DNA from: JANQMY01 sp965227095
Lineage (GTDB): Bacteria; Pseudomonadota; Alphaproteobacteria; JANQMY01
NCBI GenBank assembly: GCA_965227095.1
Contig: CBDDFL010000002.1
Coordinates: 1 to 64,000 of the forward strand
Length of the DNA: 64,000 nt
Reading direction: 5' to 3'
The notes beneath the pieces are model-generated. The model was not told the DNA's origin. It was given only the letters and a program-made list of their open reading frames with translations, and did no database searches. Made by a program: the position numbers and the translations under genes. This document shows, piece after piece, positions 16,282-24,113 of the stretch (positions are counted from its first letter, which is position 1; the number at the start of each line of letters is the position of its first letter).

Positions 16282-17220
16282 TCAAGCGGCCTGGTCGACC
16301 TCCCCAGCCCTGCCCGCCTCCGATCGCGCAATAAGGTAATCAAAGGCGCGCTGCGCATCGGCCGCGTGCTTGAAAATCGCCTGCTTGTCCGAGCGCAGCA
16401 CCCGCAGCCAGTTGTAGAGGTAAGCGGCATTCATCTCGAGCGTATGCGACGTGAACCCAAGTTCCTGCCCCAGAAAGCAGGACGTGAGCTCGGCCACGAT
16501 CTCCTCGCGCGCATAGGCTGTGTTGCCAAACTGCGAAAGACCGTAGTCGCGGTTCAAGCGATGGCGCACCTTTGTGGCATGGCCCAGTTCATGGGCCCAA
16601 ACCCCATAGAAATTTCTCGGGTTCTGGAACCGCGTAATCGGCGGCATGTAAACCTTGTCAACCGGCGGCAGATAGTAGGCGTCGCTACCCGTGAAGACGG
16701 TAGTGATATCGATGGCATCAAAAAAAGCCTGCATATGCGGAATGGGCTCAGCGGGTGCATGCTCCGGTACCGGGTCCGATTCGGGATGGAAGCTGTCCGG
16801 CAACCCCTCGATCTGGCACGCGTTGAACACGCGATAGGATTTCTGGAAACGGAAGACGCGGGCCTCGTCACCATCTGCCTCACCATCGTCTCGCGCCTCG
16901 TCGCCCTCACCCTGCCTCCGGCTTTGGCCATAGTAGACCACCACGGAGGACTTCTCGCCCTTGCGCACTTTGGCGTCCAGGGCATTGGCCTGTGGAATGG
17001 TCATCCAGTAGGGCGAGCTGTAGCCCGCCATCACAGTCCGCATGGTCAGCAGGAAGTTGTTGACGCCTTGATATGCCTCGCCGTTGTGACGGAGCGGGCG
17101 GGAACTGCCACCGGCGGTCCAGGGCTTGCGCCACGGCAGGACACCGCGCTCGATGATACGGATGATTTCGTTTGTGATGACCTCGGAGGCATCGAATTTG
17201 GGCGTGCGGGAACGGGCCAT
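16282..17220 (-). CDS. ArdC-like antirestriction protein (ssDNA-binding plus zincin-like domain)
   Basis: A 312-residue protein. The N-terminal domain (ITNEIIRIIERGVLPWRKPW, then GVNNFLLTM) is the ArdC-type ssDNA-binding domain. The C-terminal part is a zincin-like metallopeptidase domain with WAHELGHATKVRHR (His-Glu-x-x-His at about 209-213) and a downstream Glu in REEIVAEL. ArdC-type proteins protect incoming plasmid DNA from host restriction, which fits a mobile replicon. Start ATG 17220 has AAAGGAGG 6 bases upstream. An acidic insert (GEGDEARDDGEADGDE) interrupts the first domain. Confidence 0.85.
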   Translation of the reverse strand: MARSRTPKFDASEVITNEIIRIIERGVLPWRKPWTAGGSSRPLRHNGEAYQGVNNFLLTMRTVMAGYSSPYWMTIPQANALDAKVRKGEKSSVVVYYGQSRRQGEGDEARDDGEADGDEARVFRFQKSYRVFNACQIEGLPDSFHPESDPVPEHAPAEPIPHMQAFFDAIDITTVFTGSDAYYLPPVDKVYMPPITRFQNPRNFYGVWAHELGHATKVRHRLNRDYGLSQFGNTAYAREEIVAELTSCFLGQELGFTSHTLEMNAAYLYNWLRVLRSDKQAIFKHAADAQRAFDYLIARSEAGRAGEVDQAA

Positions 17221-17260
17221 GGCTGGCCTCCTTTCGAGTGTTGGTGTGAGGGGATAGTGA

Positions 17261-17731
17261 TCAGGCTGGCCGACTGGCGCGTGGATCGTTGACGATCCTG
17301 GCACCAAGCTCTTCGACCATGTCGATGTACGTGGTTAGAGAGACGGCCCGGCCAGGACCCCAAGGTTCAGGGTCGACCGATCCTCCCCGTGTTACGCGGG
17401 GGAGGTTCGCGAAAGCGATGACATCGGTGACGGGTCGGATATCGATGAACGGCGTGCCTCGTGCGACCGCAAGAGCGGCCAAGGGAAAGCGCTCGATCGG
17501 CGCGAAGGTCGACACTGTGGTCCAACCCAAATGGATGAATGTCCCGCCATCGCCGCAGATCAAATGGGCGTTCGGCAATGTCGCCGCCTGCCTGAGATGG
17601 ACGAGATCGCGCAACACGGTCTCGCGTTCGAGCCGCCGTGCCAATTCCAGCTGGCCAGCTCGGCGCAGTTCCTTGTGCCGCCACCAGGAGGCGGCGGTCG
17701 CGCGCAGCACGCGCAAGACACCTGTTTGCAT
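17261..17731 (-). CDS. Hypothetical plasmid protein upstream of the ArdC-like gene
   Basis: A 156-residue protein. The basic, helical N-terminal half (RRAGQLELARRLERETVLRDL) precedes a beta-rich part. No family is recognised. It lies in the same orientation just upstream of the ArdC-like gene, with a 10-bp hairpin in its leader as for other genes of this backbone. The ribosome-binding site is weak (AAGGG). Antisense readings exist on the plus strand, so confidence is moderate. Confidence 0.5.
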   Translation of the reverse strand: MQTGVLRVLRATAASWWRHKELRRAGQLELARRLERETVLRDLVHLRQAATLPNAHLICGDGGTFIHLGWTTVSTFAPIERFPLAALAVARGTPFIDIRPVTDVIAFANLPRVTRGGSVDPEPWGPGRAVSLTTYIDMVEELGARIVNDPRASRPA

Positions 17732-18077
17732 GGGAATGCCCTTAATCAGGAAAGACAGACCGGAACCCGGCCCGGACCCGTCCGAGGGACCCCAAAGGCC
17801 CTCATCCGTCAGTCACAAAACCCGAAGGACACTTTCACTTTTCCCGGCCCCACCAGCCCGGGAAAAGAACTTCAGGGGCCGGCACGGCCCCAGTTTTCTT
17901 CATTGCACGCAGAAACTCAGGATCGGCAACGGACATCGGCAAGGCCACACCTAAGAGTTCTATTTTTACAATTCATATCAATGAATTATAGCAAGCCTCA
18001 GATCGGCAATCTTCTCTGGTGACTGTCTGACATATCCTAGCGGTGCTTGTCCTGAGCACCGGATGCGACAAGCCTCT
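17732..18077. other. Intergenic region with a leader hairpin
   Basis: There is no convincing gene in these 346 bases. They hold a perfect inverted repeat, CTTTTCCCGG/CCGGGAAAAG (17838-17867, 10-bp stem, 10-base loop), in the leader of the gene ending at 17261. On the transcript this is followed by GTGTCCTT, like the other backbone hairpins. An AT-richer stretch lies at 17960-18000. Confidence 0.5.
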
Positions 18078-19172
18078 TCACTTCGCTGACAGGGAATAGC
18101 TGGTACTACGTCCACCAGCGTCATCTTTCTCAAGTGCTCCCAAGTCGATCAGGTCGAGGATGTCGCGATATGCGGTGTCCTGCGAACACTTCTCTATCTT
18201 CGCATATTTCGACGTCGTGAGTTTTCCTTCGAACCCATCGAGGAGGCGGTTAAGCATGTCCCGCTGGCGGTCGTTGATGTTGGCCGTTGCGTATTTCTCC
18301 CAGAACCGCGCCTTTTGAAACACAGCCTCCAAAATGATCTCTGCGCCATCAAATGCGCGGTCGAGGCAATTCAGGAACCAAATGAGCCAAGTCGTGACAT
18401 CAAGCCCCCCCTTCTGCGTCGTCTCGAGCATATCGTAATAGGCGCTCCGCTCCTGACGGATTTGGGTCGACATGCTGTAAAACCGCTGTGAACTGCGTTC
18501 GGATCGCGCCAACGCCATATCCGCGATCGCACGCGCAATGCGCCCGTTGCCATCGTCGAAGGGGTGGATCGTGACGAACCACAGATGTGCAATTGCGGCA
18601 TGAATAACGGGATCCGTATCGGGGGCCTGATTGAACCAGGTCAGAAACCGCGCCATCTCTGTATCAAGCCGTGCTGCTCCCGGCGCCTCAAAATGCACGC
18701 GCTCGCGACCCATAGGTCCTGAAACAACCTCCATAGGGCCGATCCGCCACTGCCCTACGGTGATCCGGGTCATTCCGCTTCGCCCCGTCGGAAAAAGGGC
18801 GGCATGCCAGCCGAACAATCGCTCCGCGTCCAGCGGTTGGTCATACGCTTGCGTCGCGTCCAGCATCATCTCGACGACCCCATCGACATGGCGATCAGAC
18901 GGGATCAGCCCGCCGATTTCGAGCCCCAGCCGTTTTGCGATAGACGACCGAACCTGATCTTTGTCGAGCGTCTCGCCTTCGATCTCGCTGCTCTTGACGA
19001 CATCACTGGTGAGAGTTCGCAACATCGCTTCGTTTTGAAGATCAAAGCCAAGGCCTTCCATGCGTCCCAAGAGCTTGCCTTGTCGGTGGCGGACAGCGGC
19101 AAGTTGTGAAGACAGCTTGGCCTTGTCCCAAGAAAACTGCGGCCAGTCAGTGATTTCGTGAATGTAGGTCAT
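18078..19172 (-). CDS. fic: Fic-domain protein, class II (self-inhibited AMP transferase type)
   Basis: A 364-residue protein. The N-terminal DUF4172-like part (HEITDWPQFSWDKAKLSSQL) leads to the inhibitory motif SSEIEG at 61-66, which matches [S/T]-x3-E-[G/N] and marks a class II enzyme held in check by its own inhibitory helix. The catalytic loop HPFDDGNGR is complete at 203-211. A C-terminal winged-helix-like segment follows (TTSKYAKIEKCSQDTAYRDI). Fic enzymes usually AMPylate target proteins. The ATG at 19172 is chosen because longer readings run into palindromic operator-like DNA. It sits beside the replication genes, where such proteins may serve as stability or toxin elements. Confidence 0.85.
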   Translation of the reverse strand: MTYIHEITDWPQFSWDKAKLSSQLAAVRHRQGKLLGRMEGLGFDLQNEAMLRTLTSDVVKSSEIEGETLDKDQVRSSIAKRLGLEIGGLIPSDRHVDGVVEMMLDATQAYDQPLDAERLFGWHAALFPTGRSGMTRITVGQWRIGPMEVVSGPMGRERVHFEAPGAARLDTEMARFLTWFNQAPDTDPVIHAAIAHLWFVTIHPFDDGNGRIARAIADMALARSERSSQRFYSMSTQIRQERSAYYDMLETTQKGGLDVTTWLIWFLNCLDRAFDGAEIILEAVFQKARFWEKYATANINDRQRDMLNRLLDGFEGKLTTSKYAKIEKCSQDTAYRDILDLIDLGALEKDDAGGRSTSYSLSAK

Positions 19173-19187
19173 ATTTTGCGCATTCCT

Positions 19188-19270
19188 TGCGGAGATTATA
19201 CCGCATAATCTCGTCAAGACAACAATAACTGCCGCAAAATCTGCGGAGAATACAGGCGGCAATCTCCGCA
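19188..19270. promoter_or_regulatory. Palindrome-rich control region of the fic gene
   Basis: GAGATTAT-ACCGC-ATAATCTC (19192-19212) is a perfect 8-bp inverted repeat. TGCGGAGA (19242-19249) and TCTCCGCA (19263-19270) form a second one, and a third TGCGGAGA lies at 19188-19195. All are within 100 bases upstream of the fic start, fitting a repressor site, possibly bound by the Fic protein's own C-terminal helix-turn-helix. Confidence 0.6.
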
Positions 19271-19317
19271 TGCCCCACCTGGAACTCTGAACGTGGAAAA
19301 ACTGCGTCCCCATCCCA

Positions 19318-20679
19318 TCATGCAGCCTGCCCGCTCAATCGACCATAGAAGCTGCGCTCGAGATGCAGCTCCCCTGCCCCGGCTTTCTCGACCATGCCAC
19401 GCAGATATCCGCCCGGTGACGCCACTTCGCCGGCGCAGTGCTTGTCGAACGTGAGAACCAGCGCCGCAGTCGCGATTTGTGGCCCAAGTCGGTCCTGCGC
19501 GAGGTTCCAGGCGTGTTCAGAAACGCCGATCATCGGCCTCAACTGCCCCACAACACGGTGCAGATCGCCCCAATCCTTCAGGTATCCGCCCATATTGCGC
19601 GCCCAGGACGCAAATTCAGGACAGGCTTGCATGACTGTCGGCAGATCAAGAGCTGCCCCGCGCTTCTTACGCGTTTCAGCCACCCAATCTTCCAACTCCC
19701 TATCAACCCGCTCTTCCGGTGGCGCATTTGGCACCACGCTCGCCGCTTCCTCTTTTTCTGAGGAATTACAGGTTACAGGATTAAGTTGGTTTGTAATTAG
19801 TATATGAGGTTCGGAAATGACCTCCCTGGGGTCCATTTCTTGAGTCTTCTGAAGTGCTTGCTCGGTGGTTTCGCCTGTGTTTTCCACAACCTCATCCGCC
19901 CGAACTGCCTTGAGATAGGCCACCTCGACACGCTCCTGAAGCTCCCGGAACCATTCCAAGAGCCGTGTGAGCGTCTCAGAGGCCGTGTCCCGTCGAGGAA
20001 GACGGTCCAGGAGATCCTCAAAGAGGCCTGTGAGCTGCGTCCAGGGGCCTCTCAGAGCGCTGCCGAGCGCCGCTTCGATCCTGGCGCGGATCATCCGGTG
20101 CGCAACCGTGATCTGGCGCTTCAGGCGCTGACACAGCTCACGCTCAGCCTGCAATTCGGCGTGCAACTGCGCGAACTCTTCGACGCGGGCCGACAGCGGC
20201 GACAAATCGAAGCCGTAGGCCTCGATGATGACGCCATCCGCGTCCCTGCGGCCCCACCGCTTGCCGTTGGGGCTGTCTTTGAAGGAGATCAGCCCGATCT
20301 CCGCCAGGCGCCGTGCGTGGCGTTTTAGCGCGGACAGCGAGAAGCCTGTCTGCTCCATCAGATAGGCATTGGATGCCCAGACGATCGGGCGGCGTCCCTC
20401 CTCCCAGTCCCGGGCCTGTGTGAATGCCCCGAGCGTGTCCAGGAGCATCATATCGCCCGCCTTGAGACCAATATGGGCACCCACGCGCTTTACGGCCACG
20501 AAGGCCTGTGCCTTGGGAACGGCTGCTTTCTCGCCGACCTGTGCATGTTGCTCAGCCACTGCGAGTCCTGCCGTTGCTTTGCGCCACCCGGACGGTTGGT
20601 TGATATTGGACACACCTCCACCAATCTGAGGCATGCCTGTCCCAGTCGCTCCATGCGGAGCATCATTGAATTTTTTCAT
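19318..20679 (-). CDS. repC: Plasmid replication initiator RepC
   Basis: A 453-residue protein that initiates replication of repABC replicons by binding an origin inside its own gene. Family features are VGAHIGLKAGDMMLLDTLGAFTQARDWEEG, then IVWASNAYLMEQTGFSLSALKRHARRLAEIGLI, a winged helix, and the C-terminal DLHRVVGQLRPMIGVSEHAWNLAQDRLG. An AT-rich stretch within the gene (about 19,750-19,812) is the likely origin. It is the last gene of the operon, separated from repB by the antisense-RNA region. The ATG has no good Shine-Dalgarno, consistent with tight translational control of RepC. Confidence 0.95.
   Translation of the reverse strand: MKKFNDAPHGATGTGMPQIGGGVSNINQPSGWRKATAGLAVAEQHAQVGEKAAVPKAQAFVAVKRVGAHIGLKAGDMMLLDTLGAFTQARDWEEGRRPIVWASNAYLMEQTGFSLSALKRHARRLAEIGLISFKDSPNGKRWGRRDADGVIIEAYGFDLSPLSARVEEFAQLHAELQAERELCQRLKRQITVAHRMIRARIEAALGSALRGPWTQLTGLFEDLLDRLPRRDTASETLTRLLEWFRELQERVEVAYLKAVRADEVVENTGETTEQALQKTQEMDPREVISEPHILITNQLNPVTCNSSEKEEAASVVPNAPPEERVDRELEDWVAETRKKRGAALDLPTVMQACPEFASWARNMGGYLKDWGDLHRVVGQLRPMIGVSEHAWNLAQDRLGPQIATAALVLTFDKHCAGEVASPGGYLRGMVEKAGAGELHLERSFYGRLSGQAA
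19750..19812. other. oriV: Putative replication origin (AT-rich segment inside repC)
   Basis: This stretch of repC is far richer in A and T than its surroundings and contains the short direct repeat TTACAGGTTACAGG. In repABC plasmids the origin maps to an AT-rich segment inside repC, so this is the best candidate. The placement is inferred from that family knowledge. Confidence 0.5.
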
Positions 20680-20729
20680 TTTTTTTGCCAGCAGACAAAG
20701 AAATCCCGTTCGCTCAGGAGCGATTTCTC

Positions 20730-20826
20730 TTGTGTGGTGATTCGGTGGCTGCTAGATTCTAGGTGTCTAATCTAAGAATTGCGCTTTGCGCAGCAGCCCT
20801 CGAAGCTCCGGTTTCGGGGGTTTTTC
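20730..20826 (+). ncRNA. repABC antisense RNA (incA/ctRNA-type) with promoter and terminator
   Basis: Between repB and repC, on the strand opposite the operon, TTGTGT (20730-20735), a 17-base spacer and TAGATT (20753-20758) resemble a promoter. A rho-independent terminator follows: CCCTCGAA, an 8-base loop, TTCGGGGG and then five T's (20797-20825). The predicted RNA of about 60 bases, from roughly 20,765, is the size and position of the counter-transcribed RNA that limits repC expression and sets incompatibility. The start point is inferred. Confidence 0.75.
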
Positions 20827-20856
20827 TTTGCTCGCCTTCCTCCTTTCTGCTCGTCC

Positions 20857-21825
20857 TCAGTTTTCATCCGTCCGGTTTACAGTTGTAAACTCGGCGTAGG
20901 ATCTCTTGATGATTTCAGCCAGGTTGTCGTCGAGCCATTCCGCAAACTGCGCATTGGCACCTGATTTCTTGACTGACATCGATACAGAACCGCGACCTGT
21001 CTTGATCGTCACGCCCTCGACTGGTGTCACTTCAGAGGTGACGTTGCCTTGTCGCGCCCCTCGCTTGGAGGCTTCTTTCAACAGCACTTCCAATCGGTCG
21101 TCGGAACTCACTTCCTGACCGCAGTTTTTTAGAACGGACAGAGCAACATTCTCAGTGAGCTTTTTGGAGATGAAGAGCTCCGCAAGAGCGGTCCATTTGG
21201 GTCTGCCAGATTTCGGCGCAGCCCCAACAAGATCACCTACCTTTACCGGCACGTTCTGGGTCACTTTCATCAAATGCGATAGACCTGAGGCGGACAGGCT
21301 CAAAACCTGCCTCACCGTGGGAGTGGCATGACCGGCCTCCAGGATAGCTTCTGCAAAACGCGCCTTTTCGTAGAATGAAAGGTTGCGGCGGGCAGCGTTT
21401 TCCAAACCTTTTGCAAGAAGAGCCGTTTGGTCATCGATGTCTTGGACATTGGAGCGAACCTTGATGCCAAGTTCCCGACAGGCTCTCAGTCGCCGCCGAC
21501 CATAGATTGCCTCATACCGCCCTTCGGACTTCGCCTTTCGAACAAGGATTGGGACTTGTTGTCCACCATCCCGGATGCTGTTCTTGAGAGCATCGAACCC
21601 TGCGCCGTCATCGTCGGAGTTTACAGCTGTAAACTCGTCGAGCCGGTCCGTTGGACCCCAGTCATCAATTAGGTCCGGATCTATTTCACGAATTGCAGCA
21701 AGAGACCCCTGCAGCGCTCCGAAAGCAGGTGCACTTGTCTTCGCGACCTTTTCCGCCGACTTTGCACCAGACCGCGCAATAGCGCTGGCAATACCGGACA
21801 TTTCTTGGAGTGATTTCCTAGCCAT
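20857..21825 (-). CDS. repB: Plasmid partition protein RepB (ParB family)
   Basis: A 322-residue ParB-type centromere-binding protein. The core reads DDGAGFDALKNSIRDGGQQVPILVRKA, then RYEAIYGRRRLRACRELGIKVRS and NLSFYEKARFAEAI. The helix-turn-helix region follows (TPTVRQVLSLSASGLSHLMKVTQNVP). Start ATG 21825 overlaps the RepA stop as TAATG, the usual coupling in repABC operons. Two parS-like palindromes lie inside the coding sequence, at 21619 and at 20875 near the 3' end. With RepA it should segregate the replicon. Confidence 0.95.
   Translation of the reverse strand: MARKSLQEMSGIASAIARSGAKSAEKVAKTSAPAFGALQGSLAAIREIDPDLIDDWGPTDRLDEFTAVNSDDDGAGFDALKNSIRDGGQQVPILVRKAKSEGRYEAIYGRRRLRACRELGIKVRSNVQDIDDQTALLAKGLENAARRNLSFYEKARFAEAILEAGHATPTVRQVLSLSASGLSHLMKVTQNVPVKVGDLVGAAPKSGRPKWTALAELFISKKLTENVALSVLKNCGQEVSSDDRLEVLLKEASKRGARQGNVTSEVTPVEGVTIKTGRGSVSMSVKKSGANAQFAEWLDDNLAEIIKRSYAEFTTVNRTDEN
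20875..20890. repeat. parS: parS-like palindrome 3 (variant) in the 3' end of repB
   Basis: GTTTACAGTTGTAAAC differs by one base from the two perfect copies at 21619 and 23158. The changed base breaks the central GC of the repABC consensus GTT-N4-GC-N4-AAC, so binding may be weaker. Confidence 0.7.
21619..21634. repeat. parS: parS-like palindrome 2 inside repB
   Basis: GTTTACAGCTGTAAAC is a perfect 16-bp palindrome matching GTT-N4-GC-N4-AAC, the consensus of repABC partition sites. It lies in the N-terminal coding region of repB and is identical to the copy upstream of repA. Confidence 0.85.
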
Positions 21826-23009
21826 TATGAACGTCCCCACGCTTGCTGGATCATCCGCTCGACTTCTTCTCCCACCGCATCCATGGAGCCCTTGGCGCGG
21901 TCATAGGTCGCTCGCGTCATCTCAGAACGAACAACTTCATAGATCGACTGCTTGAGCATCGTAGCGTCGCTGATTGCTGTGCTCTTCAGCGCAGTCGCCG
22001 ACATGACCCGATCTTGAAACAAGGCGCGCATGAACGAAGTGAGCTGCTGCGAAGGCACATCGGTTGGCTCGTCGCGGGTGACCAAAAACTTGAAATGATC
22101 GTATTGCAGCGTCGCGCCGGCGTCTTCAATCACCCCCATGTACGCACCTGCGAGTTCGAGAAACTGGGCCGTGGACGACACATCCAGCATGGACGGCGTG
22201 AGAGGCACGAGCAGCGAACTCGCCGCTGCCATCCCTGCGATTGTCAGGAACCCGAGCTGCGGCGGACTATCCACAAGAACCAAGTCAAAATCATTTTCCA
22301 CCTGGACAAGCGCGTTCCGAATGCGTGTGAAAAACGGCTGATCCGGGTTCGAATGAACCGCGGATTCCGTTTCAAACTCGGAGAGGATCAACCGCGATGG
22401 AGCGATTGACAGGCCGGGAAAATAGGTCGGCTGCACGACATCAGCCATCTCGACCGAATCATCGTACCGGATCGCGTCGTAAATCGTCAGCCCATCAAAC
22501 TCGATCTCCGGGCTAATCCCACACATCGATGTAAGCGAGCCTTGCGGATCGAGGTCCACAGCGAGCACCCTGTAACCACGTAGCGCAAAATAGTGGGCAA
22601 GGTGAATCGTCGTGGTACTTTTGCTGCTGCCACCTTTGAAGTTCATCAGCTGCCAAACCTGGAGCTTCTCCTCAGGTGAGCGGCGGGGCACATATCGGCC
22701 CTTTGTACGAGACGAGCGCTCGAGGATCTCTCGTGCGTTCCAAATCTCTTGGGCGGAGTAATACCGGCGGCCACCACGGATGTCGCTTGGCTCAGGAACC
22801 GTTCCCTCGGCATGCACTTTTCGCATGAACTGGCCAGATACACCCAACAACTCGGCGACCTCCGGAGCAGCGAAGGCACGCAGCGACTTTGTGTTGTCTG
22901 GTGCGAAAGCCGCAAGAAGGTGCTCTCTGATCGCCGCGTTCAGCCGTTCGGAAATTTCGGTTGCGAGGGCTGATGGCCTTTCGGTACTAAGCGGTGTCAC
23001 TGGAATCAT
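21825..23009 (-). CDS. repA: Plasmid partition ATPase RepA (ParA family)
   Basis: A 394-residue ParA-type ATPase. The N-terminal helix-turn-helix (APEVAELLGVSGQFMRKVH) precedes a variant Walker A box at about 124-133 (KGGSSKSTTT), then LAVDLDPQGSLTSM (Walker A') and VLVDSPPQLGFLTI (Walker B). It drives segregation with RepB and represses the operon. A parS-like palindrome lies 149 bases upstream of its start. It is the first gene of the repABC operon, as usual. Confidence 0.95.
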   Translation of the reverse strand: MIPVTPLSTERPSALATEISERLNAAIREHLLAAFAPDNTKSLRAFAAPEVAELLGVSGQFMRKVHAEGTVPEPSDIRGGRRYYSAQEIWNAREILERSSRTKGRYVPRRSPEEKLQVWQLMNFKGGSSKSTTTIHLAHYFALRGYRVLAVDLDPQGSLTSMCGISPEIEFDGLTIYDAIRYDDSVEMADVVQPTYFPGLSIAPSRLILSEFETESAVHSNPDQPFFTRIRNALVQVENDFDLVLVDSPPQLGFLTIAGMAAASSLLVPLTPSMLDVSSTAQFLELAGAYMGVIEDAGATLQYDHFKFLVTRDEPTDVPSQQLTSFMRALFQDRVMSATALKSTAISDATMLKQSIYEVVRSEMTRATYDRAKGSMDAVGEEVERMIQQAWGRS

Positions 23010-23734
23010 GTGGTTGCCCCAAATTCAAACATGTGGCTTTTTTCGCGCCACTTGGGGATAAAAGGTGTGATTCACCCAGTTAAGTCAAGATTTTTCGCAT
23101 ATATAGTGTCTAATTAGGCAGAACTAGACTACATGCGCCGTCCATTAAACCATTCGTGTTTACAGCTGTAAACACTCCGGCAGGACAGGTTGCCCGCGGG
23201 AAACCCTACTCAGACTTCGGTCGAACCCCAGAGAATCACTCGCTGAACCATGTCATCATCCTGGATTGCAGTCTTGCCAAGATTGGCGTTGAGAACAATA
23301 TCCTGGATCGCCAGGGTGAAGTAGGCGGCCCCGGCCACATACTTCTGCGTCTTCCAAGTGCCGTTGCGTTCAACCAGGAGACCACGGGATGAGCAGACGA
23401 CAACTCAGTGCGTGGGGCAACGCGATTCCCGCTGGCAACCGGCTCAACAGCGACCTCATTGTAGGAGCTCAAGGTCGAGACCAAACCGGCGCTCTTGGCA
23501 GACTCGGTTTTGGCGCTTTCGCACTCAAACAAATGGAGGTCAATGCTGTGCGCCTTTATTTTGGTGATGCAATGGTAACCAGAGCGTAGGAGTCCAAGGT
23601 TGTGAAATCCTAAAAGCGAAGCGGGGAAGGGTAGGGGGACGGGAGATTTCAATGCGAGAAATGACCGGCAGGGTTTGAGAAGGCTCCAAAAGGATAACCA
23701 ACTTAACCGGGGCGTTTCGCACGAGCATAAAATC
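23010..23734. other. Region upstream of repA: parS site plus decayed sequence
   Basis: No intact gene is seen. The first 150 bases should hold the repABC promoter and include the parS copy at 23158. On the minus strand, one frame from about 23,404 down to 23,221 reads like a real protein C-terminus (GLLVERNGTWKTQKYVAGAA, then AIQDIVLNANLGKTAIQDDD, ending WGSTEV-stop). It is cut off upstream by a stop in the same frame, so it may be a gene remnant. The rest looks non-coding. Confidence 0.45.
23158..23173. repeat. parS: parS-like palindrome 1 upstream of repA
   Basis: GTTTACAGCTGTAAAC is a perfect 16-bp palindrome identical to the repB-internal copy and matching GTT-N4-GC-N4-AAC. Its place upstream of the repABC operon is typical of partition sites that also affect operon control. 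Confidence 0.85.
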
Positions 23735-24113
23735 CGCCGACGCCAACGTGAAGCACAACGTCACGGCGATGGTCCCAAGGCGGATCGCGCCGAGGAAGTA
23801 CTAGGGCAGGGGCCTAGGATCAGCGTTCAAGTTGAACGAAGCGCTGGCCAATTGCCGCAGGAAGGCAGGGCTCAGTTGGGAGGACACCGGGGTTTTTCTT
23901 GCCGGCATCCAGTCTTTGTGCTCGGTCGAGGACCTGACGGTGCAAACCCATCAGGTGGGCCGTGCATTGGCGGAGAAATACCAGCTATCGGTCAATGACG
24001 CGATGGTCGTGTCGGCCGAGTTGATCTCTGGGTGCACGACGTTGAGGGGTGAGGACATGCACGACGGATTGCTCATCGAGGGTCAGTTGCGCGTCGTCAA
24101 TCCGTTTGTCTAA
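23735..24113 (+). pseudogene. Decayed VapC-like PIN-domain toxin
   Basis: The C-terminal 90 residues read as a PIN-domain VapC toxin: ANCRRKAGLSWEDTGVFLAG, then HQVGRALAEKYQLSVNDAMVVSAELISGCTTLRGEDMHDG and LRVVNPF. The preceding segment KADRAEEVLGQGPRISVQV, which belongs just before it, lies in a different frame. The junction near 23,830 looks like a 2-base deletion in a QVLNEAL-type context. The N-terminal DTNVL-like part would be in yet another frame (SADANVKHNV). With at least one clear frameshift and no vapB, this is a dead toxin remnant. It ends convergently with the serine recombinase gene. Confidence 0.65.

Noticed and set aside
16204..17292. 362-codon plus-strand reading opposite the ArdC-like gene
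   Set aside because: ArdC and HELGH motifs lie on the minus strand.
23236..23652. Full 138-codon minus-strand reading in the decayed region
   Set aside because: Only a different frame of the lower part (about 23,221-23,404) looks coding; the rest looks non-coding, so no gene is called.
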